A stretch of DNA of 64,000 bases from an uncultured Synergistales bacterium (GCA_905234075.1 CAJOGI010000001.1:62001-126000); one strand, 5' to 3'. Shown: positions 37,946-50,417, counted from the stretch's first letter. The notes: generated by a model not told the origin, from the letters alone. Made by a program: numbers and translations.

Positions 37946-38000
37946 CTATTAAATCAAATTCCCTTCATGTAAAAATTTTTTTCAATAATATCACAAAGAG

Positions 38001-38025
38001 AGTTAGTGGTTAGGAGTTAGGAATT
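38001..38025 (+). repeat. TAGGAGN dispersed repeat copy 12
   Basis: agttagtggttaggagttag then gaatta on the plus strand, between the wzz-like gene and the racemase gene, antisense to both. Confidence 0.7.
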
Positions 38026-38031
38026 AAAAAA

Positions 38032-38736
38032 TTAAAGCTCGTACAAAAATTTTATGCAGGCATCGCTCAGGGCCTTGAGGCTTGATACCTGACGCTCTAA
38101 AGGCAGGCCGGAGGCTTCGTAAGCTAACGGAAGTTCCGTGCAGCCCATTGTTACAGGGACATCGCGCTCGTGCCAAAGTTCATTGACAACACCGCGCATA
38201 ATTTCGCCTGCGGTTTTCATTTCGCCCGATTTTACGTAGCGTATGCAGGATTGAATTTTTTCCTGCTGGTCTTCCGAAGGCTTTAAGAAATGATAACGCT
38301 TCTCCGCCGCACATGACGGATATATTAAACTTTTTTGAGTTCCGTCGGTTGCCAAGAGCCACGAACAATTTCCCTTGCTCAATTCTTTTGCGGCATCGAC
38401 TGTAACTTCAACGATATGAATCAACGGCACGGGAATTTCACCGCGAAATCTGTCAATGAAATAATGCGCCGTGTTGCATGGAACTGCGAGGACATCTGCT
38501 CCCCATTCGACGAGCTGTAACAAATTTTTTCGGATCACAGGCAGAGGATCAGGGCCAAGCCCCATTAAACCATCGCTGCGGTCGGGCGTGTCAGGGTCAG
38601 AGAGCATTATTATTTTCGGGTGCTGTGAATCGTCCTTCGCCGGAGCATCACGCGCTAAAATTCTTAGAAATTCAGCGCAGGCCGCCGGACCCATTCCTCC
38701 GAGTACGCCTAAAATTTTTTCCGGGCGTGTCAGCAT
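38032..38736 (-). CDS. Aspartate/glutamate racemase family protein
   Basis: 234 residues from ATG 38736, chosen because AAGGGAG lies eight bases before it; the ATG at 38754 has none. Two-Cys racemase fold: ILGVLGGMGPAACAEF at the start, AVPCNTAHYF with the first catalytic Cys, and VTMGCTELPLA with the second. This fits aspartate racemase (YgeA-like) more than MurI. It would produce D-Asp or act on another acidic amino acid. Likely the last gene after mnmG and the DciA-like gene. Confidence 0.9.
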   Translation of the reverse strand: MLTRPEKILGVLGGMGPAACAEFLRILARDAPAKDDSQHPKIIMLSDPDTPDRSDGLMGLGPDPLPVIRKNLLQLVEWGADVLAVPCNTAHYFIDRFRGEIPVPLIHIVEVTVDAAKELSKGNCSWLLATDGTQKSLIYPSCAAEKRYHFLKPSEDQQEKIQSCIRYVKSGEMKTAGEIMRGVVNELWHERDVPVTMGCTELPLAYEASGLPLERQVSSLKALSDACIKFLYEL

Positions 38737-38794
38737 ATAAAAAACTCCCTTCATGTTTTAAATTTATTTTTTGGATTAGTGAAAAAATTATACG

Positions 38795-39283
38795 TTAATT
38801 TTTATGATTTTTGTTTGGAAATCTTTTTTCAAGAAAAATTTTTAAGTGTGAAATTGCATAATTAATATCTTTCGGCAAATCCTCCGGTGCGTCTGTCATT
38901 AATTTTTCTAGTTCGTCATCAGAAACTCCTGTGCATTTATTAATTTTTGGGTCTGAAAGAGATTTTTTATTTTTATTAATTTCTTCCGGCTGTTCAAAAG
39001 TAATATTTAGATTAAATTCTCCGTCAGACTCGTAATCAAAACGCAATAAAGCCCTCAAAATATTTCCTTTCATTTTTGCTAACATGTCGTAGGCTTTTTT
39101 GTTGTCAACTGCGACTGAAATTTCATTTATGCCGAGATTATAAGGCGTTGAGTGACGGGCAAGCGCGGGACTGACCACACTCGCCCATGATTTTTTCAGA
39201 GATTCGAGAATCTTTACGCGCTTTGCCGCTTGGGGAAATAAAATTTCCGCGTCTAAAGAAAATTTTCCGTCCTCATTAAGCAT
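38795..39283 (-). CDS. DUF721 / DciA-like protein
   Basis: 162 residues. The N-terminal half shows the DUF721 pattern LKKSWASVVSPALARHSTPYNL, then ISVAVDNKKAYDML. DUF721 includes DciA, the loader of the replicative helicase in bacteria lacking DnaC/DnaI. The second half is Lys/Asp-rich and not conserved. It starts three bases after mnmG. A DciA role is likely from family membership but cannot be proved here. Confidence 0.75.
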   Translation of the reverse strand: MLNEDGKFSLDAEILFPQAAKRVKILESLKKSWASVVSPALARHSTPYNLGINEISVAVDNKKAYDMLAKMKGNILRALLRFDYESDGEFNLNITFEQPEEINKNKKSLSDPKINKCTGVSDDELEKLMTDAPEDLPKDINYAISHLKIFLEKRFPNKNHKN

Positions 39284-39286
39284 TTT

Positions 39287-41176
39287 TTATTTTTCTTTGT
39301 TTTTAGTTCGTTCGCTGCGTGAAAGAATTACCGAAATTAATTGCACGTCCGCAGGAGTTACTCCGGAAATTCTCAAAGCGTGGCCAAGCGAATCGGGTCT
39401 GAAATGTTTTAATTTTTGAAGGCTCTCGGCTCTCAAGCCGACGACATCATCATAATTAAAATCTTCGGGAATTTTTGCGCCGTCGAGATTTTTCATTTTT
39501 TCCGCAACTCTTGCTTCCCTTTCAAGATAGCCGGTGTAGCGCAATTCTGTTTCTATGTGCGAAATTTCTTCGGAAGTTAAAATTTTTTCACTCGGCGAAA
39601 TTTTTGATATAAGCCCGTAATTAACTCCGCGATGTTTTAAGAACTCCGCAAGCGTCATGGTGTCCGCTAAAATTTCTGATTGATATTCTTCGCAAAGTTC
39701 TTTTATTTTTTCTGACGGTGAAATTTTTTGGGATTTTAACCGCGAAATTTCTTGAGCTTCGTTATTAAATCTTCTCTCTAAAAATTCCCATTTAGCGTCA
39801 TCAATCAATCCTGCCCTGCGTCCGTATTTTGAAAGTCTGTGCGCTGCATTGTCCCACCGCAATAATAATCTATGCTCGCAGCGGCTCGTCAGCATTCTGT
39901 AGGGTTCGTCGGTGCTTTTCGTTGTTAAGTCGTCAACGAGAACTCCCAAATAACCTTCGTCGCGTCCCAAAATCAGCGGCTCTTTCTCAAGCACGTACAT
40001 AGCCGCGTTAATTCCTGCTAAAAGTCCCTGAGCGGCTGCCTCTTCATAGCCTGATGTCCCGTTGACTTGGCCTGCGCAGAAAAATCCGGGAATATTTTTA
40101 TTTTCGAGAGTGTGTTTTAATTGATCCGGCAATAAATAAATATATTCAATTCCGTAGCCGGGTTTTATTATTTTTGCGTGCTCACAGCCCGGCAAAGAAT
40201 GAATCATTTTAACTTGAACGTCATAGGGCAGACTTGTTGAAAAATTCTGCACGTAAACTTCATTCGTATTTAACGACACCGGCTCAAAAACTATAGGGTG
40301 CGTGATGTGGTCGGGGAAGCGCAGAAATTTATCCTCTATCGAAGGACAGTAGCGCGGCCCGTGTGCTTTAACGTCGCCCGTAACAAGAGGAGAACGTTTT
40401 ATATTTTGCGACAAAATTTCGTAAGTCTCTTCCGTCGTCCGCGAAAAATAACAAGCATATTTTGACGGATCGTAAATTTTTCCTTCGCCCCATAAATCAA
40501 AACATAACGGCTCTTTTTCAGATAACTGCGGCACAGCCCGTGATAAATCTATCGTATTAATATTTAATCGCGGTGTTGTATCCGTTCGCATGAGGCCGGT
40601 CTTAATTCCTAAATTCTCTAAAGATTTCGGGAGGCTTTCGGAATTATTCTGCCCCATTGGACCGGACTTGAAAGACTTATCGCCGACAAAGACGCGCCCG
40701 TTCAAATAAACTCCTCCGCATAAAACTATAGCTTTCGCGTCATATTTTGCCCCGTGCCGGGTGAGAACGCCGGAAATTTTTCCGCTTGACGTTAAAATTT
40801 CTATGGCCTCGTCCTGATTAATTTCTAAATTTTCTTGAGTCGTCAATAATTTTCTGTAGTAAGTCCCGTAAAGTCCCGGATCGCATTGCGCCCTCAAAGC
40901 CCTGACTGCCGCGCCCTTTGAAGTGTTCAGCCAGCGTATCATTAACGTTGAAGCGTCTGCCGCACGAGCCTGTTCTCCTCCCAATGCGCTGACCTCGCGG
41001 ACTAAATGTCCCTTAGCCGGCCCGCCTATTGAAGGGTTGCACGGCATTAAAGCGGTGTTATCGACGCTTAAATTCAGCATCAAAGTTTTACAGCCTGCCC
41101 TCGAACTTGCGAGAGCCGCCTCACAGCCGGCATGACCTCCGCCGATCACGATAACATCATAAAAATCATAAAACAG
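39287..41176 (-). CDS. mnmG: tRNA uridine-5-carboxymethylaminomethyl synthesis enzyme MnmG
   Basis: 629 residues if begun at CTG 41176. FAD enzyme that with MnmE modifies the wobble uridine of tRNAs. VIVIGGGHAGCEAALASSRAG is the FAD motif; GPAKGHLVREVSALGG, RTDTTPRLN and GYEEAAAQGLLAGINA are standard. The first common start codon (GTG 41149) would delete the first beta-strand. CTG 41176 follows AAGGAGG by nine bases and gives FYDFYDVIVIGGG, so it is the best start; otherwise one T is missing from the T run after ATG 41164, which would restore MIFYDVIVIGGG. Confidence 0.93.
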   Translation of the reverse strand: MFYDFYDVIVIGGGHAGCEAALASSRAGCKTLMLNLSVDNTALMPCNPSIGGPAKGHLVREVSALGGEQARAADASTLMIRWLNTSKGAAVRALRAQCDPGLYGTYYRKLLTTQENLEINQDEAIEILTSSGKISGVLTRHGAKYDAKAIVLCGGVYLNGRVFVGDKSFKSGPMGQNNSESLPKSLENLGIKTGLMRTDTTPRLNINTIDLSRAVPQLSEKEPLCFDLWGEGKIYDPSKYACYFSRTTEETYEILSQNIKRSPLVTGDVKAHGPRYCPSIEDKFLRFPDHITHPIVFEPVSLNTNEVYVQNFSTSLPYDVQVKMIHSLPGCEHAKIIKPGYGIEYIYLLPDQLKHTLENKNIPGFFCAGQVNGTSGYEEAAAQGLLAGINAAMYVLEKEPLILGRDEGYLGVLVDDLTTKSTDEPYRMLTSRCEHRLLLRWDNAAHRLSKYGRRAGLIDDAKWEFLERRFNNEAQEISRLKSQKISPSEKIKELCEEYQSEILADTMTLAEFLKHRGVNYGLISKISPSEKILTSEEISHIETELRYTGYLEREARVAEKMKNLDGAKIPEDFNYDDVVGLRAESLQKLKHFRPDSLGHALRISGVTPADVQLISVILSRSERTKNKEK

Positions 41177-41219
41177 AAAAAATCCCCTCCTTAAATTTTA
41201 TTTCAATTATAAACTCGCG

Positions 41220-41262
41220 AGCATAAAAGTAGTTACAAAAAACCGCCGGTCTCCCGACGGCT
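41220..41262 (-). terminator. Terminator of rpoB-rpoC
   Basis: Leftward after the rpoC stop: CCGTCGG, loop GAGA, CCGGCGG, then TTTTTTG. It is followed by GTAACTACTTTTA, which resembles half of the 30-base repeat. Confidence 0.8.
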
Positions 41263-41283
41263 CTTTAATTTCTAAAAAATTCA

Positions 41284-44200
41284 CTATTCCTTAAAAATAT
41301 CTTTGCTCTGAAGAAATTTTTCCTTCTTCTTAAAATCTCTGGGCTTGCGGTTATTAGGCGCGTTCCAAATGCGTCTGTCCCCCGGTGCCTCCTTAGGTTT
41401 AGGCTCGGTCTTTGGCCTAAATGCATCAGAACCGGTCCCGGCAGGAATTAAATGCCCTATTATGACATTTTCTTTCAGACCGCTTAACGGATCAAGCTCG
41501 CCTTTAACTGCCGCACCGGCTAAGACTTGGGCAGTCTGCTGGAACGAAGCAGCACTCAGGAAACTATCGGTAGCCAATGCCGCCTTAGTGATGCCGTGAA
41601 TGAAGGGTTTGCACTCAGGAAGCTCGCGGAACTTCTGAACGAAAGTATATTCTCTTATCATATGACAGACTTCCATTCTTGATGTCGCTGCCCTGATGTA
41701 AATATCAACAGGATTTTCGGCCATAAGTTCCTCAATAATTTTTCCTTTAAGTTCAAGTCCGCCATAAAATTTAGGCAAAGGCTCTGGAATTTCTTCGGTC
41801 TCTCCTGATTCCTTCGTTTCTTCAGATTCTTTATTCTCTTCTGATGTTTCCGTTTTGGCTTCAGAATTTTCTGCGGCAGGCTCAGTCGTTTCCGCAGGAG
41901 CTTCAGATACTTCAGAGGCTTTGCTCTCACTGTCCTGCGCAGTCTGTTCGCTCTGAATTTCCTGATTTCCGCTGGCCTCGACATTTGCAGCTTCAGCTTC
42001 TGTTTCAGTTTTAGCTTCTTCTGTCTCTGTCTCCGCAGGGGTTTCCTCTAAAATTTCCGGCTCCGGGATTTCCGGGAAAACAGCTTTAACGAGAATTTTA
42101 TTTCTAAGTTTAGGCGTGATAGCTTTCGTCATTATTTCAACACGTCTTAAAATAATCGTTGCCTCGCTGTCTTCAACTTCAATTTCTTCTATGCTTCCGT
42201 CTGCTATAGCGTCAATGACTTCCTCGCTGACATAGCGGCCTGCTGCCTCGCCGTTCTCATAAATTTCTCTGCCGAGCAAATCTTTATCCATGAGGAATTT
42301 TTTAACGGCTTCGGCTACGTTGATATGCTCAACGGAACTCCAGACTTTTACGTCCCTCGTACCGCAGTTCACTATTTTTTCAGCGTAAACCTCATCGATA
42401 AAAGTGTCATGAGGAACAGCTATTCTAGTTCCTACGGTAACGTCTTCAGCGCACCATTTTACATTCGTTATAGAATTTAGCAAATCCCTGTCCCTGACAC
42501 GAATAATCGAAGGCGGCATGGCCGTAATGCGTTTCAAATCGATAGGCCCGAGCTTAGTTCCCTTGCTCATACTGCCTTTTTGCATTTTTACGGCGCGTAC
42601 AAGTCTCATGCCGAGAAGTTTTTTTCTGAAGGTCGTTTTTCCAATCATAACGTCAACTTCAATGCCTTGATGTTCAACGGTGAACATTTTTACTTCTACG
42701 CCCGGTGTCAATAATTTTGTAATTGTTTCTTTCGTGAGAGGCTGCCCGACAGCTTCAACAATGCCCTCTTCTGGTTTATCAATAGCTAAAAGAGTATCTC
42801 CGGCAAATCTCTGTACGGTATTATTAGTCCTGTTGTGGTTGTCATGCCTAATATCCCTTTCGATTTTTTTAACATCATCTTCCCAGACCATATCACCCGC
42901 AACAAAATTAGTGTCGCCTTCCTCAATAACTTTGACTTTGTTAAGCGGAGCAACTTTTCGCAGAATAACTTCAATGTGTTTATTATTAATGCTGACACCT
43001 TGAGAGTTATATACGTTTTGAATTTCATCGACTAACATTCTCTGCACCGCGTCAATTCCGCTGACCTCGAGTAATTGCTGAGGGTCTATGCTTCCTTCAG
43101 TCAGAGCCGTAAGTTTTTCGACTTCCATTCCGATTTCAATTCCTTCTTTGATTTCCTGGCCGGAAGGAATTGCATGAGTGAGCGTATTGCCTTCGTCGTC
43201 CTCTACAATTACTTTGCGCTTGCCTTCGGTAACTATATCTTTTATATGACCGTCGAGCCCTGCAAGAATACAGACCTTTCTCGGCCTTCTTACTTCAAAC
43301 AACTGCTCAATTCTTGGAAGACCCTGCGTAATATCTTCAGCCGAACGGACTCCGCCCGTATGGAACGTTCTCATCGTGAGCTGGGTGCCGGGTTCGCCGA
43401 TCGACTGAGCCGCAACAACTCCAACGGCCTCGCCGATAGGAACAAGTTTACGCGATGATAAGTCATGACCGTAGCACTTCTGGCACACGCCTTTTTTCAA
43501 GTCGCACGCAAGGGGGCTTCGTACCCACACTTCATCAAAACCGGCAGCCTCAATTTTTTTCGCTATAGCTTCCGTGATAATCTCTCCGGATTTGATAAAA
43601 ACTTCTCCGTCTTTTTCAATGTCATTCAAGGCAGTACGTCCGGCAATTCTTTCGGCTATGCCGATCATTACTTTTCCTTCGCTCAAAAGAGGCTGAATAC
43701 AAATTCCCTTCTGAGTTCCGCAGTCATGTGCTGTGATGATTAAGTCCTGAGCAACGTCAACAAGCCTTCGCGTTAAATATCCTGATTTTGCTGTTCTTAA
43801 AGCAGTGTCGGCAAGTCCCTTTCTTGCGCCGTGAGTCGAAATGAAATACTCAAGCATATTCATTCCCTCGCGGAAATTTGCCGTAATCGGGTAGTCAATC
43901 GTCTTTCCTGTAGGGTCGGCCATAAGACCTCTAATGCCGGCCATTTGTCCCATTTGACCTAACGAACCTCGCGCTCCGCTTTCGACCATCATTCGGACGG
44001 GGTTATCAAGGCTCATATGCTCTTTTATTTTTTCGGCTATATTGCGCGTTGCATCTCCCCATAGCTTGCTTTTCTGGTCTAAATATTCGTCATGAGTTAA
44101 TAAACCCATTTCGTAATTTTCTTTTGCTATGTCGTCTTCGGCCTGAGTCTCCTGCGTGATTATTGTTTTTTCGTCAGGTATCCTGACTGCCTGAACGCCG

Positions 44201-46644
44201 AAACTAATTCCGCTTCTTGCCGCCCAGTGATAGCCGAGCGATTTAATCTGATCAAGCATTTCAACAACGCCGGGGCGGTCAACTTTATCATAAGCGTCGT
44301 CGAGAAGTTTTCCGATTTTCTTTTTGCCAAGCTGTTCATTAACAAAGCGCAGGGTCTTCGCGATTTTGTCATTGAACATTACACGGCCCGGACTTGTCTC
44401 AAAAAATACAATATGCGGCTCGCCTTCAACGTCCTCAGGGCCGTTTACAATTACAGCGTCATTGCCTTTCGTGTATTTTCTGCGGCCTTTAGGATAGCCC
44501 CAAAGCTCCGGATTTTCTTTCAGCCATATCCTTGCGTTTACGTGGACAGTGCCGTGAGAAATCGCCGACAAAACGTCTTCCATGCTAGTGAAGCACATTC
44601 CGTCGCCTTTTAAGCCTTCGCGCATGTCAGTCAGATAATAAACGCCCAAAACTATATCCTGAGTAGGAGTTACGACGGGACGGCCGCTGGCCGGTGAGAG
44701 CAGATTATTTGCCGATAACATTAACAATCTCGCTTCAGCCTGCGCTTCAATGCTTAAAGGAACGTGAACAGCCATTTGATCGCCGTCAAAGTCCGCGTTA
44801 AAAGCTGTGCAGACCATCGGGTGAAGTCGTATAGCCTTCCCTTCCATTAAGACCGGCTCAAATGCTTGAATACCAAGTCTGTGCAGAGTAGGGGCGCGGT
44901 TTAACATAACGGGGTGGTCTTTGATGATGTTCTCAAGAATTTCCCAGACCTCCGCGCCGCTCTTCTCGATTCTTCTTTTCGCGTGCTTGACGTTCAAAGC
45001 CATTCCGCTTTCAACAAGCCTGCGGATTACAAACGGCTTGAAAAGTTCTAACGCCATCTGCTTGGGAAGTCCGCACTGATAAATTTTTAACTGCGGCCCG
45101 ATAACGATAACCGAACGCCCTGAATAGTCAACGCGCTTTCCTAATAAATTCTGACGGAAGCGGCCCTTCTTGCCCCGTAATAAATCAGTGAGGCTCTTCA
45201 GCGGCCTGTTGCCTGCTCCGAGAACTGCCTTGCCGACCCTGCCGTTATCAATCAGAGCGTCAACACATTCCTGCAACATTCGTTTTTCATTTCTGACGAT
45301 AATTTCAGGAGCGTTGAGATCCTGCAATTTCTTTAATCTATTATTTCTATTTATGACGCGGCGGTATAAATCATTCAAATCGCTTGTTGCAAAGCGTCCG
45401 CCGTCAAGCTGGACTAACGGTCTTAAATCCGGCGGAATTACCGGCAGAACGTTCAAAATCATTGACTGCGGCTTTGACTCGCTCTTTCTGAAATCTTCAA
45501 CAACCTGAAGACGCTTTATTAATTTTCTCTTTTTCTGTCCGGTAGTGTCGGCAATCTGTTCCCTTAAAGAATCAGCGAGCAGATCTAAATCAAGTTTGCG
45601 GATTAATGACTGAACACCGTCAGCACCTATACCGGCAGTAAATTTTTCGTCATAAAGTCTGCAAATTCTCTGCTGATGCTCAAAAATTACATCGCCCTGA
45701 TTAAACGGCGACATTCCTGCTTCAATGACTAAATGATTGGGATCATCAATAACTTTTTCATGGCGCATGACCCTGAATTTTCCGGGATACTGCTGCTCAA
45801 GCGTAGTAAGTTCGCTGCGCGATAAAATCTGTCCTTTCACATAAGGCAGCTTAACCGCGCCGGTAACGATAAAAGCATCACTGTTACCGACCTTTGCGCG
45901 TTTGGCATCGTCATCGGCCTGTGAGGCAGGAACAATCGCGCCGGCATCAAGTCCTAATTCGTCATCATCTTCACTCAAGACGAAAGCGGGCTCGACCTTC
46001 AGACTATCATCGCCGTAATCAGTTTTGAATTTTGCCACTTGAGTAGCTGAAATTATATCGCCGACGTTTACGGGAACGTTTTCAATTCCGTCAAGCTGAA
46101 AAGCTTCTTCGTATTCAAAACCTACGGGCTGGTAATGCGCATGAATTTTTAACTCGCTGTCAAAAATAACCGAACCCTTCTCGATAATGTCAGGCCGTGC
46201 AGTTGCTGTAACTTTATAGCCTTTTTCAGTCTTTCTTGAAGGAGCGAAATAAATAACTTTTTCTAAATCCTTCGCGCTTGTGCCCAGTAAGAGGCTCAAA
46301 CGGCTGGGAATGCCCCTTAAATACCATATATGAACGACGGGGACAGCTAAATCGATGTGTCCCATTCTTTCGCGTCTTACTCTGTTGTCAGTAACTTCAA
46401 CGCCGCAATGCTCGCATACAACGCCCTTAAATTTTGGCCCTGAGCGTTTATATTTTCCGCAGCGGCATTCATAACTTCGAGTAGGCCCAAAAATTTTTTC
46501 ACAGAACAAGCCGTCGACCTCAGGCCTTAAAGTCCTGTAATTTATTGTTTCCGGCTTGAGTACTTCTCCTTTTGAGATTGCGTGTATTCTGTCAGGAGTG
46601 GCTAATTTTATTCTGACTCCCGTAATTTCTTTTCTTCTTGCCAA
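41284..46644 (-). CDS. rpoC: DNA-directed RNA polymerase subunit beta'
   Basis: 1786 residues, far above the 1200-1400 usual. TTG start, two bases after the rpoB stop, with GGAG upstream. Zinc-ribbon cysteines C60, C62, C77, C80; the catalytic NADFDGDQ is at 616-623 (458-465 in E. coli), showing an extra ~150 residues between about 130 and 330, as in other bacteria with barrel-sandwich insertions. The second zinc site is near [15 protein letters not shown]; trigger-loop and bridge-helix regions are intact ([21 protein letters not shown]). Residues about 1525-1621 are a Glu/Thr/Ala/Ser-rich acidic linker placed before the conserved C-terminal segment. Confidence 0.98.
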   Translation of the reverse strand: MARRKEITGVRIKLATPDRIHAISKGEVLKPETINYRTLRPEVDGLFCEKIFGPTRSYECRCGKYKRSGPKFKGVVCEHCGVEVTDNRVRRERMGHIDLAVPVVHIWYLRGIPSRLSLLLGTSAKDLEKVIYFAPSRKTEKGYKVTATARPDIIEKGSVIFDSELKIHAHYQPVGFEYEEAFQLDGIENVPVNVGDIISATQVAKFKTDYGDDSLKVEPAFVLSEDDDELGLDAGAIVPASQADDDAKRAKVGNSDAFIVTGAVKLPYVKGQILSRSELTTLEQQYPGKFRVMRHEKVIDDPNHLVIEAGMSPFNQGDVIFEHQQRICRLYDEKFTAGIGADGVQSLIRKLDLDLLADSLREQIADTTGQKKRKLIKRLQVVEDFRKSESKPQSMILNVLPVIPPDLRPLVQLDGGRFATSDLNDLYRRVINRNNRLKKLQDLNAPEIIVRNEKRMLQECVDALIDNGRVGKAVLGAGNRPLKSLTDLLRGKKGRFRQNLLGKRVDYSGRSVIVIGPQLKIYQCGLPKQMALELFKPFVIRRLVESGMALNVKHAKRRIEKSGAEVWEILENIIKDHPVMLNRAPTLHRLGIQAFEPVLMEGKAIRLHPMVCTAFNADFDGDQMAVHVPLSIEAQAEARLLMLSANNLLSPASGRPVVTPTQDIVLGVYYLTDMREGLKGDGMCFTSMEDVLSAISHGTVHVNARIWLKENPELWGYPKGRRKYTKGNDAVIVNGPEDVEGEPHIVFFETSPGRVMFNDKIAKTLRFVNEQLGKKKIGKLLDDAYDKVDRPGVVEMLDQIKSLGYHWAARSGISFGVQAVRIPDEKTIITQETQAEDDIAKENYEMGLLTHDEYLDQKSKLWGDATRNIAEKIKEHMSLDNPVRMMVESGARGSLGQMGQMAGIRGLMADPTGKTIDYPITANFREGMNMLEYFISTHGARKGLADTALRTAKSGYLTRRLVDVAQDLIITAHDCGTQKGICIQPLLSEGKVMIGIAERIAGRTALNDIEKDGEVFIKSGEIITEAIAKKIEAAGFDEVWVRSPLACDLKKGVCQKCYGHDLSSRKLVPIGEAVGVVAAQSIGEPGTQLTMRTFHTGGVRSAEDITQGLPRIEQLFEVRRPRKVCILAGLDGHIKDIVTEGKRKVIVEDDEGNTLTHAIPSGQEIKEGIEIGMEVEKLTALTEGSIDPQQLLEVSGIDAVQRMLVDEIQNVYNSQGVSINNKHIEVILRKVAPLNKVKVIEEGDTNFVAGDMVWEDDVKKIERDIRHDNHNRTNNTVQRFAGDTLLAIDKPEEGIVEAVGQPLTKETITKLLTPGVEVKMFTVEHQGIEVDVMIGKTTFRKKLLGMRLVRAVKMQKGSMSKGTKLGPIDLKRITAMPPSIIRVRDRDLLNSITNVKWCAEDVTVGTRIAVPHDTFIDEVYAEKIVNCGTRDVKVWSSVEHINVAEAVKKFLMDKDLLGREIYENGEAAGRYVSEEVIDAIADGSIEEIEVEDSEATIILRRVEIMTKAITPKLRNKILVKAVFPEIPEPEILEETPAETETEEAKTETEAEAANVEASGNQEIQSEQTAQDSESKASEVSEAPAETTEPAAENSEAKTETSEENKESEETKESGETEEIPEPLPKFYGGLELKGKIIEELMAENPVDIYIRAATSRMEVCHMIREYTFVQKFRELPECKPFIHGITKAALATDSFLSAASFQQTAQVLAGAAVKGELDPLSGLKENVIIGHLIPAGTGSDAFRPKTEPKPKEAPGDRRIWNAPNNRKPRDFKKKEKFLQSKDIFKE

Positions 46645-46646
46645 GT

Positions 46647-49600
46647 TTAGTTTTCCCCCTCTCCGTTATCTGTCGTGTCTGTTGAGTCTTCCGCGCCGGG
46701 CTTGCTTGGCTCACTTTCAAATATATTTGCTGCGACTTCGGCCAAGTCGGGCGATGTTTCCGGCGTTGCAGGTGCTTTTGTAATATCGACATTCTGAGCG
46801 TTCCTACGTGTTTTCTTCACTTTCCTAAGAGGCTGGAAAATTTCCGGAGACTTACTTGCCGGCACTGGTTTCTCATCTTCTTCAAGAGGAATGTCGCCTT
46901 GTGTGCCGTCGTCAAAAGTAACTTCAACGTCGAGGCCAAGCCCCTGCAATTCTTTCACAAGAACTCTGAAGCTCTCAGGGACGCCTGGCTTGACGAGGCT
47001 TTGACCTTTGACAATTCTTTCATAAGTCTTATCTCGTCCGCGAATATCGTCCGATTTTACGGTTAAAATTTCCTGCAAAACGTTAGCCGCTCCATAGCCT
47101 TCAAGTGCCCAGACTTCCATTTCTCCGAAACGCTGACCGCCGAACTGCGCTTTGCCTCCCAAAGGCTGCTGTGTTATCAAACTGTACGGCCCTGTAGAGC
47201 GTGCGTGAATTTTATCATCAACAAGGTGATTTAATTTCAGCATGTACATGCACCCGATAGTAACTTTCTTGTCCATCGGGCGGCCTGTTCTGCCGTCTTT
47301 GATAGTAATCATTCCGTCTTCAGTTAAGTCTTTATATTTAGCGGCAGCGATTTTTCGCATCTCTGCAAAAATTTCATTCTCGTTTGCTCCTTCAAAAACG
47401 GGCGTGGACACGTGCCAGCCGTTGTTAAGAGCAACAAAGCCCATAATAGTCTCAAGGACTTGGCCTAAATTCATTCGGCTGGGAACTCCCAAAGGATTTA
47501 ATACCACGTCAACGGGCGTTCCGTCCGGCAAATAGGGCATGTCCTCAACGGGAAGAATACGGCTGACAACGCCTTTATTTCCATGACGGCCCGCCATTTT
47601 ATCGCCTACTGTTATTTTTCTTCGCTGAGCAACGTAAACTTTTATAGAGCATATAACACCAGAGCTTAAAGCTTCAGGGCTGCTCTGCCTGTCCATTTTC
47701 TTTATGGCAACGACTTTTCCCCATGACCCGTTTGGAAGTTTTAATGAATTATCACGGACTTCACGGGCTTTTTCGCCGAAAATCGCACGCAGTAATTTTT
47801 CTTCGGGAGTCTGATCAGACTCGCCCTTAGGCGTAACTTTTCCGACTAAAATATCCCCTGCCGTAACCTCTGCGCCTATTCTAATAATGCCGTCATCGCC
47901 GAGATTTCTAAGCATATCCTCGCCGACGTTCGGAATATCTCTGGTAATTTCTTCCGCGCCTAACTTAGTTTCACGTGCTTCTATTTCATATTCTTCGATG
48001 TGAATCGATGAAAATTTATCTTCTTTGACGAGATTTTCACTCAATAATATTGCGTCCTCAAAGTTATAGCCTTCCCATGGGACAAAAGCAACGAGAACAT
48101 TATGGCCGAGTGCAAGCTCGCCGTTTTCAATCGCTTGACCATCAGCAATGATTTCGCCTTTTGAAATTTCTTGCCCCTTACGGACAAGCGGCCTTTGATG
48201 AATTAAAGTTGACTGGTTGGAACGGCGGAACTTAATCATTTCGTAAGTTCTTTCGCGTCCGCGCTTATTCCGGATTTTTATTCTATCTGCGTCAACGTAA
48301 GTAACAACACCGCCGTCTTTAGCGGCAATGCACGAGCCTGAATCGCTGGCTATTCTGTGTTCAATTCCTGTACCCACTAACGGAGCTTCAGGCATTAAAA
48401 GGGGCACTGCCTGACGCTGCATGTTAGAGCCCATTAATGCTCTGTTAGCGTCATCGTGCTCAAGAAATGGGATTAAAGCTGTTGACGGTGAAACAATCTG
48501 ACGCGGCGAAACGTCCATGTAGTCAACTTCCTGCTTAGAAACTGTAACTATACCGTCGCCATGACGTGTCGGGCATGTCTCGCCGGCAATAGTAACTCCG
48601 TCAGCCTCAAGAGGCGTGTTTGCCATTGCTACATAGCTTTTATCTTCGTCATCTGCTGATAATAATACAGTCTCATTCGTTAATTTTCCGTCCTTGACTT
48701 TTCGGCGCGGTGTTACAAGAAAGCCGTGAGAATTTAGTGTGGCGTATGTAGTTAATGACGAAACAAGACCGATATTCGGCCCTTCAGGCGTTTCAATCGG
48801 GCAGACTCTGCCGTAGTGCGTATAATGAACGTCTCTAGCCTCAAAGCCTGCTCTTTCCCTGCTCAAACCGCCCGGTCCGAGTGCTGAAAGCCTGCGCCTG
48901 TGAGTAACTTCTGCTAACGGGTTCGTCTGATCCATAAACTGCGAGAGCTGGCCTGAACCGAAAAATTCACGCAGACACGCAGCTATAGGCCGGACATTAA
49001 TTAATTCACGTCCTGTAACTTCATCAAGATTAGGAATTGTCGTCATACGTTCGCGGACTATTCGTTCCATTCGTAAAAGACCTATTCTAACCTGATTTTG
49101 AAGCAGCTCGCCTATCGAACGCACACGCCTGTTTCCTAAGTGGTCTATGTCGTCGCTGACTCTATCCTCATCTCTTGCCATAGCAAACATTTCTTTCATG
49201 ATTGCTACAACGTCATCGAGGGTTAATAATTTTTCTTCTTCAGATACGTCCATATTCAAACGCCTGTTTAATTTATAGCGTCCTACTCTGCCAAGAGTGT
49301 AGCGTCGGGGGTCCTGTAATAAACTTCTAAAAAAATCTCTGGCGTTTTCAATTCGAGCCAGCTCGTTAGGTCTTAACCTCTTAAAAATATCCTGAATGGC
49401 CTCGTCAGGACTTTTAGTTTTTTCTCTATCAAGAGTACGCGCAAGCCCAGAGTCCATTTCATATACACTAATCCCTGCGCTGGAGTCAGGGTTAGCCTTG
49501 TAAAGATTTGCAAGTATATCCTCGTCTATTATGGAGCCTTTAGCAACGATTAAATCGCCGTCCTCGTTATAGACATCTTCTGCGGACATACAGCCTTTTA

Positions 49601-50291
49601 ATTCATTGTCATAATTTCTAAAAACCGTCTGAACACCGAGCAGTTCCAAAATTTCTTCATTATCCCTTGCACCTAATGCTTTTAATAATAAAGTTACCGG
49701 CAGACGTTTTCTATTGTCTATATTGACAGTTATTATTTCTTTTTCAGATTCAGGCATGGCAAAATCAAGCCACGCGCCCCTGTCAGGAATTAATTTTGCC
49801 GAGCATGTATCGCCCGTTCGTGTAAAATAAACCCCGGCAGAGCGTGCAAGCTGATTGATTACCACACGTTCAGTTCCGTTTATTATAAAAGTTCCTCGTT
49901 CTGTCATAACGGGGAAATCCCCTAAGAAAATTTCCCTTGCTTCTTTTCTTACCTGCGTCTTTGTGTTTGTCAGCCTTATAACGGCTTTAATGGGCCGTGC
50001 CCACGTCATATCTTTTTGTCGTGCTTCTTCTTCTGTAATTTTTGGCTTATCTATTGAATAACTTATAAATTCTAGAGCAAAATTCCCGTCGTAGCTTTCT
50101 ATCGGGAAAACCTCTTCTAATAATTCCTGAAGACCCTGCGAAACTCTTTCTTCAGCCGGCACACTATCCTGATAGAACCAGTGATAAGAATCTCTTTGCA
50201 CCTCTATCATATCAGGCATATCACTTACGTCACGAGCGCGTCCGAAAGTGTATCGCTTTCGGGTTTTACTGATTGGAACAAACTCAGGCAT
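46647..50291 (-). CDS. rpoB: DNA-directed RNA polymerase subunit beta
   Basis: 1214 residues from ATG 50291 (GGGGAGG six bases before; the in-frame start at 50330 is upstream of the expected leader). The rifampicin region [32 protein letters not shown] is wild type in form. [39 protein letters not shown] and the C-terminal [15 protein letters not shown] are all present. The end has a Glu/Pro/Thr-rich tail. It has its own promoter rather than following rplJL. Confidence 0.98.
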   Translation of the reverse strand: MPEFVPISKTRKRYTFGRARDVSDMPDMIEVQRDSYHWFYQDSVPAEERVSQGLQELLEEVFPIESYDGNFALEFISYSIDKPKITEEEARQKDMTWARPIKAVIRLTNTKTQVRKEAREIFLGDFPVMTERGTFIINGTERVVINQLARSAGVYFTRTGDTCSAKLIPDRGAWLDFAMPESEKEIITVNIDNRKRLPVTLLLKALGARDNEEILELLGVQTVFRNYDNELKGCMSAEDVYNEDGDLIVAKGSIIDEDILANLYKANPDSSAGISVYEMDSGLARTLDREKTKSPDEAIQDIFKRLRPNELARIENARDFFRSLLQDPRRYTLGRVGRYKLNRRLNMDVSEEEKLLTLDDVVAIMKEMFAMARDEDRVSDDIDHLGNRRVRSIGELLQNQVRIGLLRMERIVRERMTTIPNLDEVTGRELINVRPIAACLREFFGSGQLSQFMDQTNPLAEVTHRRRLSALGPGGLSRERAGFEARDVHYTHYGRVCPIETPEGPNIGLVSSLTTYATLNSHGFLVTPRRKVKDGKLTNETVLLSADDEDKSYVAMANTPLEADGVTIAGETCPTRHGDGIVTVSKQEVDYMDVSPRQIVSPSTALIPFLEHDDANRALMGSNMQRQAVPLLMPEAPLVGTGIEHRIASDSGSCIAAKDGGVVTYVDADRIKIRNKRGRERTYEMIKFRRSNQSTLIHQRPLVRKGQEISKGEIIADGQAIENGELALGHNVLVAFVPWEGYNFEDAILLSENLVKEDKFSSIHIEEYEIEARETKLGAEEITRDIPNVGEDMLRNLGDDGIIRIGAEVTAGDILVGKVTPKGESDQTPEEKLLRAIFGEKAREVRDNSLKLPNGSWGKVVAIKKMDRQSSPEALSSGVICSIKVYVAQRRKITVGDKMAGRHGNKGVVSRILPVEDMPYLPDGTPVDVVLNPLGVPSRMNLGQVLETIMGFVALNNGWHVSTPVFEGANENEIFAEMRKIAAAKYKDLTEDGMITIKDGRTGRPMDKKVTIGCMYMLKLNHLVDDKIHARSTGPYSLITQQPLGGKAQFGGQRFGEMEVWALEGYGAANVLQEILTVKSDDIRGRDKTYERIVKGQSLVKPGVPESFRVLVKELQGLGLDVEVTFDDGTQGDIPLEEDEKPVPASKSPEIFQPLRKVKKTRRNAQNVDITKAPATPETSPDLAEVAANIFESEPSKPGAEDSTDTTDNGEGEN

Positions 50292-50336
50292 GTTGTACCT
50301 CCCCTGACAGTCTGGTTTATTTTTGTGCAATGATGA

Positions 50337-50365
50337 ATGATAACAAATGAAAATAATACTGTCAA
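50337..50365 (-). promoter_or_regulatory. Strong promoter of rpoB-rpoC
   Basis: TTGACA (50365-50360), 17 bases, TATCAT (50342-50337). The predicted start near 50330 leaves a leader of about 39 bases. Confidence 0.85.
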
Positions 50366-50401
50366 GAAAAAAAATCCCGAAGGCTTAAAATAACCTCCGG
50401 G
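50366..50401 (-). terminator. Terminator of grdA
   Basis: CCTCCGGG-type stem (50401-50394 with 50383-50376, coding side CCCGGAGG/CCTTCGGG) followed by eight T, ending directly at the -35 of the rpoB promoter. Confidence 0.85.
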
Positions 50402-50417
50402 CAATTAATTTCAATGC

